Assembly (NCBI RefSeq): GCF_000165485.1
Contig: NC_014623.1
Location: 9,938,893 to 10,002,892 of the forward strand
DNA: 64,000 nucleotides
Direction of reading: 5' to 3'
Origin: Stigmatella aurantiaca DW4/3-1
GTDB lineage: Bacteria; Myxococcota; Myxococcia; Myxococcales; Myxococcaceae
Under the pieces are notes generated by a model. That model had not been told where the DNA came from. It worked only from the letters and a program-made list of their open reading frames with translations, and did not search any database. Shown here piece by piece: positions 18,567 to 26,765 of the stretch. Numbering within the stretch: the stretch's first letter is position 1; each line of letters begins with the position of its first letter. The position numbers were made by a program, and so were the translations under genes.

Positions 18567-18688
18567 CCGCCCCGCTTTAGCTGAACCCGCGCCCGGAGCA
18601 ACGGGATGACGCACCCCGCCGAGCACATTACAGCACCAGCGGAATCACACCCCCGCTTCCCGGCAAAATCCGGGCCCCGGGCCCTCGT

Positions 18689-19132
18689 TCAGCCCTCGGT
18701 GTTGCGGAGAAAATCGCCGGTGTGCTGGAAGCGCTCCTCGAGGAAGCGCCGCAAGCCACCCGTCACCCCGCGCGCGTCCAGGGCCTTGCGCATGCACCGC
18801 AGCCACGCATCGCGCATGGCCGTGTCCACCGGGACGTGGCCGTGGCGCATGCGCAGGCGCGGGTGGCCGTGCCGCTCCACGTAGTGCTGGGGGCCTCCGA
18901 GCCAGCCCACCAGGAACAGGCCGAAGCGCTCGCGCGTGCCCGCGTTCACCCGGCCGTTCGCATCCAGCACGTGCAGTTGGGCGAGCGCGGGCTCGTCCGC
19001 GTCCATGGCGTCGTAGAACGCCGCCGCCAGCGCCATGACCTCCGCCTCGCCCCCGATGCGTTGGAAGGGGGTGTCCTCCAGCGAGGGGACCCAGTCATCG
19101 TCGGCGGGGGGTGTCTTGAGTTGAGGGAGCAT
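18689..19132 (-). CDS. Group II truncated haemoglobin (trHbO-like)
   Basis: About 147 residues from ATG 19132; ATG 19165 in frame is an alternative, and neither has a strong ribosome binding site. Globin hallmarks: FQRIGG near the N-terminus, AAFYDAM (Tyr at B10), a GGPQHYVERHG loop, LRMRHGHVPV with the proximal histidine (F8), and DAWLRCM with the group II tryptophan at G8. It should bind haem and O2 or other small ligands in the cytoplasm. The next gene upstream on the same strand encodes an exonuclease and ends 37 bp before this start. Confidence 0.88.
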   Translation of the reverse strand: MLPQLKTPPADDDWVPSLEDTPFQRIGGEAEVMALAAAFYDAMDADEPALAQLHVLDANGRVNAGTRERFGLFLVGWLGGPQHYVERHGHPRLRMRHGHVPVDTAMRDAWLRCMRKALDARGVTGGLRRFLEERFQHTGDFLRNTEG

Positions 19133-19169
19133 GGATGGAATCAACCCTTCGGAAGAGGGGGGCATTCTC

Positions 19170-20060
19170 TCAGAGCGAGGCCGGGTCCGCCCACCGTTTG
19201 GGGCGGGACTTCAGGGAGGTGACCCCCAGCCGATTGCACAGCGCCTCGAAGGGGCCCCGGGGAACCCCCTTCCACGCCAGCGCCGCCAGGGACTCCTTCA
19301 GCGGCGCGTCCGTCACCAGGGTGGCGAGCCGGCGGTAGAGCAGGGCCTCCTCGCGGTGCTCCCGCAGGGTGGCCGCCAGCCGCTCCGCCCCCCTGGGGCG
19401 TACCTTCCAGTCCGCCGCCTCCGCCGGGATGGCCTCCAGGTGGCCGTAGGCCGTGAGCAGCGTGGCCGCGCCCTTCTCGCCGAAGCCGGTCAGCCCGGGG
19501 ATGCCGTCCGCCTCGTCCCCCACCAGCGCCAGCAGATCCGGCACGCTGGCCGGAGGGACGCCGAGCTTCGCGCGCACGGCCTCCTCGTCCAGCTCCTTCT
19601 CCTGGCGCCGGTCCACCTGCACCACGTGCCGGCCGCGCACGCACTGGCCCAGGTCCTTGTCCGGGGTGAGCAGCCGCACCTGCTCCACCTGCGCCGCCCA
19701 GCGCGCCGCGGCGGTGGCCAGCGCGTCATCGGCCTCGTGGTCCTTCATGGACCAGGCGGTGACGCCGAGGGCGCGCACGGCCTCCTCGGCCAGGTCGAAC
19801 TGCGCGTGCAGTTCCGGGGGCACGCCCTCGTCGGACTTGTAGCCCGCGAAGAGCGTGTTGCGGAACGAGCGGATGGGGTTGTCGAAGGCCACGGCGAGGT
19901 GGGTCACCGCCTCGGCCTTGTCGTGCAGCAGCGCGAGCAGCGAGGACATCAGCCCCACCGTGGCCTTCACGTCCTGCCCATCGGGCGCGCTGTGCCCCGG
20001 CCGGGGCGAGAAGTGGGCCCGGAACAGCTCATAGGTACCGTCAACGAGGTGCAGGCGCAT
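19170..20060 (-). CDS. 5'-3' exonuclease/flap endonuclease (PolA N-domain-like)
   Basis: 296 residues from ATG 20060, where the protein opens with MRLHLVDGTYELFRAHF. Acidic metal-binding motifs of the FEN/ExoIX family are in order: LVDGTYELFR, VAFDNPIRSFRN, DHEADDALAT, LLTPDKDLGQ, and the helix-hairpin-helix region VGDEADGIPGLTGFGEKGA. As a stand-alone protein it would trim RNA primers or flaps in replication and repair. The Tyr-Lys pair in LFAGYKSDE matches the helical-arch region. There is no polymerase domain in this gene. Confidence 0.9.
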   Translation of the reverse strand: MRLHLVDGTYELFRAHFSPRPGHSAPDGQDVKATVGLMSSLLALLHDKAEAVTHLAVAFDNPIRSFRNTLFAGYKSDEGVPPELHAQFDLAEEAVRALGVTAWSMKDHEADDALATAAARWAAQVEQVRLLTPDKDLGQCVRGRHVVQVDRRQEKELDEEAVRAKLGVPPASVPDLLALVGDEADGIPGLTGFGEKGAATLLTAYGHLEAIPAEAADWKVRPRGAERLAATLREHREEALLYRRLATLVTDAPLKESLAALAWKGVPRGPFEALCNRLGVTSLKSRPKRWADPASL

Positions 20061-20194
20061 GGACGCGACCTTGGCAACCGGCACGGCCGGAGGGCAAGCG
20101 TCCTCGCACGAGGTGGGTTGCCAGGCCGTCCACGCGTCCACACCTCATGGGCCATGGAGTGGCCCGGCGTTCCGGGCCCGCCCGGAGGTACACG

Positions 20195-20557
20195 ATGCGC
20201 AACACGCTTCTCGCCGCGGCCCTGGCGCTCGGGGCCACCGCGTGTGCCACGGCCCAGGTGCGGACCGAGGCGCCCACGGCGCGCCTGGCGGAGTCGAATG
20301 CCACCGTGCGCGCGGCCCGGGAAGTGGGCGCCGCGCAGGTGCCCGAGGCCGCCACCTACCTGGCCTTCGCCCAGCAACAGCTGATCCAGGCCGAGCAGTT
20401 GATGGCCCAGGGGGAGAACGAGGCGGCGGACCTTCAGCTCCGGCAAGCAGTGGCGGACGCACGGCTGGCCTTCGCGCTGGCCCAAGCGGTGCCCCTGGAA
20501 AACGAGGCGCGGCGGCTGGCCGAGCAGGCGGAGAGCCTGCGGCGCGGCCTGCGCTGA
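20195..20557 (+). CDS. DUF4398-type small lipoprotein
   Basis: 120 residues; ATG 20195 sits behind GGAGG. The signal peptide ends in the lipobox ATAC (about residue 17). The mature part is an Ala/Gln-rich helical segment (YLAFAQQQLIQAEQLMAQG, AADLQLRQAVADARLAFALA), typical of DUF4398 lipoproteins that pair with OmpA-type proteins. The gene for such an OmpA protein starts 18 bp downstream, so the two probably act together at the outer membrane or peptidoglycan. Confidence 0.82.
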   Translation: MRNTLLAAALALGATACATAQVRTEAPTARLAESNATVRAAREVGAAQVPEAATYLAFAQQQLIQAEQLMAQGENEAADLQLRQAVADARLAFALAQAVPLENEARRLAEQAESLRRGLR

Positions 20558-20575
20558 GGCGAGAGGAGTCACGGC

Positions 20576-21700
20576 ATGCAGCGGTGGAAACGATGGGTGT
20601 GGGGCGTGGCGGGGACCGCGGGGCTGGTGTCGGGGTGCGTTGCGCACGGCCCGCCTCCGCGCGAGCTGTTGGATGCCCGGACAACTTACCAGCGCGTCTC
20701 GGTGAACCCGGTGGTCCGCCAACAGAGCGCGCAGCCGCTGACGGAGGCCTGGCACGCGCTGCTCGAGGCCGAGCGCGAGTATGACCGCTCCAAGGACTCG
20801 CCGAAGACGCGCTCGCTGGCGTACGTGGCGCTGCGCAAGGCCCAGCTCGCGGAAGCCCAGGCCAGCATCGCGGTGGCCCAGCACCAGCGGGCCGTGGCCG
20901 CGCAGGCCCTGCGCCAGACGCAGGAGGCCCAACGGCGCCAGTCCCAGGCCCAGCTCGACGCGGCCCAGCGGCAGCTCCTGGAGGCCCGGCGCCTGCGGGA
21001 CGAGGCGGCCCAACTGGCCGAGGCCCGGCGCCTCCAATCCCAGACCGTCCAGCTCCAGCAAGAGGCCCAGCGCCGCCAGGAAGAGATGGACCGGCTGGCC
21101 CAGGAGCAGCGCCAGCGCAGCGAGGCGGAGACCCAGGCGCAGCGGCTGGCCCAGGCGGAGCAGGCGCTGGAGGTGGAGCGGCGCGCGCGCGCGGAGGCCG
21201 AGACCCGGGCCGCCGAGGAGCGCGAGGCCCGGGCACGCGCGGAGGCCCAGGCCGCCACGGCCCTGGCGGGGCTCGCGCGCCAGGGCGAGCTGAAGGTGAG
21301 CGAGGACGCGCGGGGCACGGTGCTGACGCTCTCGGGCAGCGTCCTCTTCGCCTCGGGGGAGGACGACTTGCTGCCCTCCGCCCGCTCCAAGCTCTCGGAG
21401 GTGGCCGAGGCCCTGAAGCCCACCCACAACCGGCTGACCATCGAAGGCCACACGGATGCCCAGGGCGCGGACCGCTTCAACGAGGACCTCTCCTTCCGTC
21501 GGGCGGAGCGCGTGCGCAACTTTCTCGTCTCCCAGGGCGTCGCGGCGAACCGCGTCGAGGTGCGCGGCCTGGGCGAGTACCGGCCGGTGGCCAGCAACAG
21601 CACCGCCGAGGGCCGCGCCAACAACCGGCGCGTGGAGATCATCCTCCAGCGGGGCGACGCCACGGGCGTGGGAGGAAGCGGGCAGGGAGGGCCTCCCTGA
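20576..21700 (+). CDS. OmpA-family lipoprotein with long coiled coil
   Basis: 374 residues. The lipoprotein signal ends in LVSGC. Residues 30-110 are helical and DUF4398-like, 110-240 form a long Gln/Glu/Arg-rich coiled coil, and 245-360 form an OmpA peptidoglycan-binding domain (LFASGEDDLLPSARSKL, IEGHTDAQGADRFNEDLS, RRAERVRNFL, NRRVEIIL). The lipid anchor plus the OmpA domain would tie the outer membrane to peptidoglycan across the periplasm. It forms an operon with the preceding lipoprotein gene. A hairpin follows the stop codon. Confidence 0.88.
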   Translation: MQRWKRWVWGVAGTAGLVSGCVAHGPPPRELLDARTTYQRVSVNPVVRQQSAQPLTEAWHALLEAEREYDRSKDSPKTRSLAYVALRKAQLAEAQASIAVAQHQRAVAAQALRQTQEAQRRQSQAQLDAAQRQLLEARRLRDEAAQLAEARRLQSQTVQLQQEAQRRQEEMDRLAQEQRQRSEAETQAQRLAQAEQALEVERRARAEAETRAAEEREARARAEAQAATALAGLARQGELKVSEDARGTVLTLSGSVLFASGEDDLLPSARSKLSEVAEALKPTHNRLTIEGHTDAQGADRFNEDLSFRRAERVRNFLVSQGVAANRVEVRGLGEYRPVASNSTAEGRANNRRVEIILQRGDATGVGGSGQGGPP

Positions 21701-21707
21701 CTTCCTC

Positions 21708-21730
21708 ACTTTCCAACATAACTGGAAAGT
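21708..21730 (+). terminator. Hairpin after the OmpA gene
   Basis: A perfect 8-bp inverted repeat, ACTTTCCA-acataac-TGGAAAGT, starts 8 bp after the stop at 21700. There is no clear T-run. It is unusually AT-rich for this genome, so an operator for the downstream acetyltransferase is the alternative. Confidence 0.45.
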
Positions 21731-21771
21731 CACGCTTTCTGCCAAATCCGTCTTCAGTTACACTCCAGGTC

Positions 21772-22413
21772 ATGGGTACGAATCGACTCATCCTGGAGGG
21801 GGCCCGTTCCGCCTCGCGCGCCATCCCGGCACACGAGTTCAGCCCCGTCATGTTGACCACCGAGAGGCTGCACCTGTTGATGCTGCCTCCTGACGCGGCG
21901 GGCCGTGTGCTGGCCTACCACCAGGTGAACGAGAAGCATCTGGGCCCCGTCTCGCCCGCGCGCCCGCCGACGTTCTTCACGCTGATGTACTGGCGGACGC
22001 GGCTGGCGCAGGACCGGGAAGACTTTCGCAACGACTTGGCGCTGCGCTTCTACCTGCTGCCGAGAGAGCAGCCGGAGACCACCGCGCCGGTGGTGGGCAC
22101 CGTGAGCTTCACGCACATCCGCCGGGGGCCCATCCAGGCCTGTGAGCTGGGGTACGGGCTGGACTTCCGGTACGAGGGCAAGGGGCTGATGACGGAGGCC
22201 CTGCGCGCCGCGTGCGCGTATGCCTTCGAGGCCATGGGCTTGCACCGCATCCAGGCCACCCACCTGCCGGAGAACCTGCGCAGCGCGGCGGTGCTGCGCA
22301 GGCTCGGCTTCGCGGTGGAGGGCTATGCGCGAGACTTCCTGCTCATCAATGGGCGGTGGCGGGACCACGTGCTCACCTCCCTCGTGGCCCCCCCGGCCTC
22401 CCCGGAGCCCTGA
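21772..22413 (+). CDS. GNAT N-acetyltransferase (RimJ-like)
   Basis: 213 residues from ATG 21772; ATG 21850 (MLTTERLHLL) is an equally natural family start. GNAT features: TTERLHLLML at the beginning of the fold, VVGTVSFTHI, ELGYGLDFRYEGKGLMTEAL with the acetyl-CoA pyrophosphate loop (residues about 130-145), and LPENLRSAAVLRRLGF near the end. This is the pattern of enzymes acetylating ribosomal-protein or other N-termini. The substrate is not predictable. Confidence 0.85.
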   Translation: MGTNRLILEGARSASRAIPAHEFSPVMLTTERLHLLMLPPDAAGRVLAYHQVNEKHLGPVSPARPPTFFTLMYWRTRLAQDREDFRNDLALRFYLLPREQPETTAPVVGTVSFTHIRRGPIQACELGYGLDFRYEGKGLMTEALRAACAYAFEAMGLHRIQATHLPENLRSAAVLRRLGFAVEGYARDFLLINGRWRDHVLTSLVAPPASPEP

Positions 22414-22429
22414 GGCTCCCCGGGGCTGC

Positions 22430-23182
22430 TCACGGGGCGCGCCGGGTCATCTCGAAGAGCGCACGGGCCTGAGGCCCCAGGAAGCCATCGAAGTGCGGCG
22501 CGCGCTGGGCGATCTCGAAGTAGGCATAGGGCCAGGCGCGCGAGCCCCCCTCCTGAAGGGCCACGGTGAGCGGTGACGCGTGGGTGGCGGTCTGCCGCAG
22601 CGCCCCGCCCCGCTCCCCTTCAATCTCCTTCTTCATCGGCACCCCGGCCTCGCGCATGCGCTGCTGCCAGGCCTCCACGTCATCCACCGAGCCGGTGAAG
22701 TGGTTCACCTTGCGGCCGAACGCCAACAGCCAGGCGCCGTACTGGGACTCCTTCTCCAGCTCCAGCAGCGCGGCCTCCCGGGGCGGCGGCGGGGCGCGGA
22801 ACCACTCGGCCAGCGCCTCCACCGGCTCGGGCGGGGGCGGATCCTCGGGCAGCGCGGCCAGCAGCTCCCGCGCCCGGGGCGAGAGTTCCTCCGCCTTGAG
22901 CTCGGAGAGGAAGACACGGGGCAGCCCCTCGGGGTGGGCCATGTAGATGGCGGCCAGGTGCGTCTCCGGGAAGGTGTACTCCCCGGCCCGCTTCCAGCCG
23001 AGCCGCTCGAAGACCCGCTCGAACAGCGCGATGCCGCCCCCGAGCCGGGCCAGGGAGCGGAGCGCGACGTGGTCATTGCGGAAGCTTCCGCCCGACAGCT
23101 GCACGAAGGTCCGCGCGAAGGGCACTTCGGCGGCATAGCGGTTCCACAACAACTCCAGGAGGCGCGAGGCGTCAGGGCTCAT
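22430..23182 (-). CDS. DUF1338 family dioxygenase/decarboxylase-like protein
   Basis: 250 residues. Motifs of the DUF1338 (YdcJ/HglS-like, VOC-fold) family: FRNDHVALRSL (candidate metal His, about 37), GRKVNHFTGSVDDVE (second His, about 158) and YAYFEIAQR (Glu near the C-terminus). Characterised members use Fe(II) to convert 2-oxoadipate to 2-hydroxyglutarate. At 250 residues it resembles the short members of the family. It converges with the acetyltransferase gene and lies downstream of the macro-domain gene on the same strand. Confidence 0.75.
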   Translation of the reverse strand: MSPDASRLLELLWNRYAAEVPFARTFVQLSGGSFRNDHVALRSLARLGGGIALFERVFERLGWKRAGEYTFPETHLAAIYMAHPEGLPRVFLSELKAEELSPRARELLAALPEDPPPPEPVEALAEWFRAPPPPREAALLELEKESQYGAWLLAFGRKVNHFTGSVDDVEAWQQRMREAGVPMKKEIEGERGGALRQTATHASPLTVALQEGGSRAWPYAYFEIAQRAPHFDGFLGPQARALFEMTRRAP

Positions 23183-23229
23183 GGAACGGGCGTCATAGCG
23201 GGGTTGCGCCCGCCAGACGAGCCCCGGGC

Positions 23230-23694
23230 TCAGCGCTTCCGGTAGCGCACCACGGTGACGTCGAACTCCCCCGCGCCCGCCTCCAGCGCCGCGCGCACCA
23301 GGGCCAGGGCTTTCTCCTCGTCAAAGCCCCCACTGCCCGCGCCGATGAGGGGGAATGCCAGCGAGCGCCAGCCCCGCTCCCGGGCCCGCGCGAGCGCGTT
23401 CGCCACCGAGTCCCGGATGGACTGCTCCGAGGCGCGCCACAGCAGGTTGATGCCCGCCACGTGGATGATGCCCTGGTAGGGCAGCGTTCCGGCCGAGGTG
23501 ACCACCGCCGCGCCGAGCGGCAACGGGCCCATGCGCGCCAGCTCCCGGAAGGGCTGAAGCCCTCCCCGGCGCTTGAGGGCCCCGGACACCCCCTGGGGCA
23601 CCAACAACCACCACGGCAGGACGTTCCGGTTCCACGCGTTGACGATGGCGTCCACGCGCTGATCCAGCAGATCTCCCTCGACGACACGAATCAT
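23230..23694 (-). CDS. Macro-domain protein (ADP-ribose binding)
   Basis: 154 residues; ATG 23694 has GGAGG seven bases upstream. Macro-domain motifs are clear: IRVVEGDLLDQRVDAIVNAW (start of the fold, binding-site Asp and Asn), GVSGALKRRGG, GAAVVTSAGTLP, IHVAGI and the phosphate loop FPLIGAGSGGF. It should bind or hydrolyse ADP-ribose, its derivatives or modified proteins. It is followed 47 bp later by the DUF1338 gene, a possible operon. No ADP-ribosyltransferase or NAD-consuming toxin is nearby. Confidence 0.87.
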   Translation of the reverse strand: MIRVVEGDLLDQRVDAIVNAWNRNVLPWWLLVPQGVSGALKRRGGLQPFRELARMGPLPLGAAVVTSAGTLPYQGIIHVAGINLLWRASEQSIRDSVANALARARERGWRSLAFPLIGAGSGGFDEEKALALVRAALEAGAGEFDVTVVRYRKR

Positions 23695-24063
23695 CCCCAC
23701 GCCTCCAGGGCCCAGGACCCGCCCGGGCGCGCCCGCAGCACCGGACCCTGCCCCGCAGTGTCCCAGGTTCCGGTGGAAAAACAGCGACGGCGGCGCGCGG
23801 CCGGGAACCTTGGAGGGGTTTGACATCCGGCACCGCGCGCCGCCGGGCCAGCTTCGGACGGCGGGTTCAGCACTTCGGGGCTGCAACCGGGACTGCACAC
23901 GCCACAGCCTGAACGCCATCCTGAACGAGGCCTCTGACAGTGAGCTTCCCACCTACACAAGGGACCTCAACAAGGGGCCGGCGCGAGGGGCCCAAGCGGG
24001 GGGAGGGGGGGGTCTTGCGCGGCACGGGCAATTCCTGGCTTATTCCGCCCCGGTGAGGGACGG
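23695..24063. other. 369-bp intergenic region with a GC-rich inverted repeat
   Basis: The divergent promoter region of the macro-domain gene and the small TPR-like gene. It contains a perfect 12-bp inverted repeat, GGCGGCGCGCGG at 23789-23800 and CCGCGCGCCGCC at 23833-23844, with a 32-nt loop. No supported gene. Confidence 0.5.
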
Positions 24064-24354
24064 ATGCGCGGCCGGCAGCGACGCACTTTAGAGGACCTGT
24101 TGCGCGAAGCGGACCTTCGCGAGCGCGATGGAATCTTCCTCAGGGCCACGGCCCTCTGGAAGTGGGCCCTGTGGCTCGAGCCCAAGCGGACCGAGCTCCA
24201 TGAGCGCTTGGCCAGCACCTACGAGCGCATGGATCTCCAGATCGAAGCGCGCGAACACCTGCGCCACGCCGCCGAGCACTACACCATCCTCGGCGACGTG
24301 GATCGCCTGGTGCGCACCCTGGAGCGCCTCCAGGTGCTCAGCGCTGGGAAGTAG
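24064..24354 (+). CDS. Small TPR-like helical protein
   Basis: 96 residues; ATG preceded by GAGGGA. The sequence reads as about two helical repeats resembling TPRs (ALWKWALWLEPKRTELHERL, AREHLRHAAEHYTILGD). There is no signal peptide. Probably a cytoplasmic adaptor; it has no obvious partner, being a single gene ahead of the aib operator. Confidence 0.65.
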   Translation: MRGRQRRTLEDLLREADLRERDGIFLRATALWKWALWLEPKRTELHERLASTYERMDLQIEAREHLRHAAEHYTILGDVDRLVRTLERLQVLSAGK

Positions 24355-24450
24355 CCCTCCCCTGCCCGCTTGACGCCCCCCGGGCGGCGGATCCCTCCCA
24401 CTCCCCGCCCTTTCTGGGCCGAACACTCGTCACAGCCCCGTGTCCGCCGT

Positions 24451-24500
24451 GGTTGACCCTGCGCGGCCGCCTGTGTTACCGACCGGTCGGTAGGTCAACC
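24451..24500 (+). promoter_or_regulatory. Nested palindromic operator/promoter of the aib operon
   Basis: A perfect 16-bp palindrome, TACCGACCGGTCGGTA (24477-24492), is framed by a second perfect inverted repeat, GGTTGACC (24451-24458) and GGTCAACC (24493-24500). The TTGACC element at 24453-24458 with TGTTAC 15 nt later could be a promoter overlapped by the palindrome. The palindrome sits 37 bp before the TetR gene, as expected for autoregulation. In M. xanthus, AibR represses the operon and is released by isovaleryl-CoA; the same is inferred here. Confidence 0.75.
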
Positions 24501-24529
24501 CGGCCCGGCGGCCAGATGAAGGACATTTC

Positions 24530-25201
24530 ATGACACCCGCGGGACGCAAACCGGACGATGGCGAGCGGTACCAGTTCATTCTGGAGACGGCGGCCCGTCT
24601 CATTTGCGAGCGCAGCTACGAAGGCACCTCCATGCAGGAGATCGCCGCGGCGTGCCGCATGACGAAGGCAGGGCTCTACCACCACATCCAGAACAAGGAG
24701 CAGCTGCTCTTCGCCATCATGAACTACGGGATGGACCTGTTCGAGGAGCAGGTCCTCGCCAAGGTGCGGGACATCGAGGACCCGGTGGAGCGGCTGCGCT
24801 CGTGCATGCGGCGCAACATCGAGCTGGTGACGCGCGGGGTGAGCAAGGAGGTCATCATCATCCTGCACGAGCACGCCACGCTGACCGGCGAGGCGCGCGA
24901 GTACATCGATGGGCGCAAGAAGCGCTACGTGCGCTTCATCGAGGATGCGTTCGCCGAGGCCGTGAAGGCCGGCCGCTTCCGCCCCATGGATCCCACCATC
25001 GTGGCCTTCTCGTTCCTGGGCATGGTGCTGTGGGTCTACAAGTGGTTCAAGCCCGACGGCCGGATGACCGAGCAGCAGATCTCCGACGGCATGGTGGATC
25101 TGTTCTTCGTGGGGCTGTCGCCCTCTGGGGCCGCGGCCGCCCCGGCAGCGCCCGGGCTGGCGCTCGTGCCCCCATCGAACACGAAGGAGGAAGCATCATG
25201 A
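24530..25201 (+). CDS. aibR: TetR-family repressor AibR
   Basis: 223 residues. N-terminal TetR helix-turn-helix (about residues 17-62: ILETAARLICERSYEGTSMQ, IAAACRMTKAGLYHHIQNKE), then an all-helical ligand domain. It is the first gene of a five-gene operon whose order matches the M. xanthus aib locus, and it overlaps the start of aibA (ATGA). Expected to bind the palindrome at 24477-24492 and to sense isovaleryl-CoA, so that the alternative pathway is used when leucine degradation does not supply that starter. Orthology is inferred from synteny and fold. Confidence 0.85.
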   Translation: MTPAGRKPDDGERYQFILETAARLICERSYEGTSMQEIAAACRMTKAGLYHHIQNKEQLLFAIMNYGMDLFEEQVLAKVRDIEDPVERLRSCMRRNIELVTRGVSKEVIIILHEHATLTGEAREYIDGRKKRYVRFIEDAFAEAVKAGRFRPMDPTIVAFSFLGMVLWVYKWFKPDGRMTEQQISDGMVDLFFVGLSPSGAAAAPAAPGLALVPPSNTKEEAS

Positions 25202-25998
25202 GGTTCCATGGCTGGAGGCCCCTGTCCGAGGCGGTGGCCTCCATTTCCGACGGCGCATGGCTGGCCACGGGCGGCTTCATGCTCGGCCGGGCGCCCATGG
25301 CGCTGGTGCTGGAGCTGATCGCCCAGAAGCGCCAGGGCCTGCGGCTCATCTCGCTGCCCAACCCCCTGCCCGCGGAGTTCCTCGTGGCCGGCGGGTGTCT
25401 GGCCCACGTGGATCTGCCCTTCGGGGCGCTGAACCTGGAGGGCCGGGTGCGACCCATGCCCTGCCTCAAGCGCGCCATCGAGCAGAACCGCCTGTCCTGG
25501 CGCGAGCACGATGGCTACCGCGTCGTCCAGCGGCTGCGCGCGGCCTCCATGGGCCTGCCGTTCCTGCCCGCCCCGGACACGGACGTCTCGGCGCTGGCCT
25601 CGGCCGAGCCGCCGCGCACGGTGGTGGATCCGTTTACCGGCCAGACGGTCACCGTCGAGCCTGCCTTCTACCCGGACGTGGCGCTGGTGCACGCGCAGGC
25701 CGCGGATGAGCGCGGCAACCTCTATATCGAGGATCCCACCACGGACCTGCTCGTGGCGGGCGCGGCGCGCCGGGTGATCGCCACCGCCGAGCAGCGCGTG
25801 CCCCGGCTGGAGCGCGTCACCGTGCCCGGCTTCCAGGTGGAGAGCGTCTCGCTGGCCCCGCGCGGCGCCCTGCCCACCGGCTGCCTGGGCCTGTACGCGC
25901 ACGACGACGCGATGCTCGCACACTACCTGGAGCTGGCGGAGGCCGGCCGCGAAGCCGAGTTCCTGAGCCGCCTGCTGGACGCCCGGAGGGCCGCATGA
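25198..25998 (+). CDS. aibA: AibA, subunit A of 3-methylglutaconyl-CoA decarboxylase
   Basis: 266 residues. ATG 25198 is preceded by AAGGAGG and overlaps the aibR stop. A family I CoA-transferase-type alpha subunit (GAWLATGGFMLGRAPMALVL near the start, RGNLYIEDPTTDLLVAGAAR in the middle), homologous to the glutaconate CoA-transferase A chain. In M. xanthus AibA pairs with AibB to decarboxylate 3-methylglutaconyl-CoA to 3,3-dimethylacrylyl-CoA. It overlaps aibB by 4 bp (ATGA), which supports equal production of the two chains. Confidence 0.88.
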   Translation: MRFHGWRPLSEAVASISDGAWLATGGFMLGRAPMALVLELIAQKRQGLRLISLPNPLPAEFLVAGGCLAHVDLPFGALNLEGRVRPMPCLKRAIEQNRLSWREHDGYRVVQRLRAASMGLPFLPAPDTDVSALASAEPPRTVVDPFTGQTVTVEPAFYPDVALVHAQAADERGNLYIEDPTTDLLVAGAARRVIATAEQRVPRLERVTVPGFQVESVSLAPRGALPTGCLGLYAHDDAMLAHYLELAEAGREAEFLSRLLDARRAA

Positions 25999-26735
25999 GC
26001 ACCCCATCTGAAGCCACCCCCGCGGAGACCGTCGTCGCCCTGCTGGCGCGCGAAATCGAGGATGGCGCCGTGATTGCCACGGGCGTCGCTTCGCCGCTGG
26101 CCATCCTCGCCATCGCCGTGGCGCGCGCCACCCACGCGCCCCGCCTGACGTACCTGGCCTGCGTGGGCTCGTTGGATCCGGCGCTGCCCACGCTGCTACC
26201 CTCCTCGGAGGACCTGGGCTACCTGCTCGGGCGCACGGCGGAAATCACCATCGCGGACCTGTTCGACCACGCCCGGCGCGGGCGGGTGGACACCATCTTC
26301 TTCGGCGCCGCCGAGGTGGATGCCCGGGGCCGGACGAACATGACGGCCGCGGGCAGCCTGGAGCGGCCCCGCGTGAAGTTCCCCGGCGTCGCCGGCGCGG
26401 CCACGCTGCGGCAGTGGGTGCGCAGGCCCGTGCTGCTCGTCCCCAAGCAGTCGCGCCGCAACCTCGTGCCCGAGGTGCAGGTGGCCACCACCCAGGATCC
26501 GCGCCGCCCGGTGCGCCTCATCTCGGACCTGGGCATCTTCGAGCTCGGCGCCGAGGGGGCGCGCCTGCACGCCCGCCACGCATGGGCCACCGCGGCGGAC
26601 ATCTCCGAGCGCACCGGCTTCTCCTTCTCGGTGGCCGCCCCGCTGCCCGTCACCCCCCCACCGGATGCACGCACGCTGGAGGCCATCCGGACCATCGATT
26701 CTCACTGCTTCCGCGACCAGCTCGTGGGGGCCTGA
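25995..26735 (+). CDS. aibB: AibB, subunit B of 3-methylglutaconyl-CoA decarboxylase
   Basis: 246 residues. CoA-transferase beta-type subunit. CoA-transferases carry a catalytic Glu in an SENG-type motif; here the aligned stretch is YLACVGSLDP (about residues 54-63), so a Cys stands where the Glu would be. This fits a decarboxylase that has lost CoA-transfer activity, as described for AibB. Other family features: ATGVASPLAILAIAVAR, TIFFGAAEVDARGRTNMT (about 95-112). It works as a complex with AibA in the alternative isovaleryl-CoA pathway. Confidence 0.88.
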   Translation: MSTPSEATPAETVVALLAREIEDGAVIATGVASPLAILAIAVARATHAPRLTYLACVGSLDPALPTLLPSSEDLGYLLGRTAEITIADLFDHARRGRVDTIFFGAAEVDARGRTNMTAAGSLERPRVKFPGVAGAATLRQWVRRPVLLVPKQSRRNLVPEVQVATTQDPRRPVRLISDLGIFELGAEGARLHARHAWATAADISERTGFSFSVAAPLPVTPPPDARTLEAIRTIDSHCFRDQLVGA

Positions 26736-26765
26736 ACCGCACCCCAACCCAGGGAGTCATCAAGA

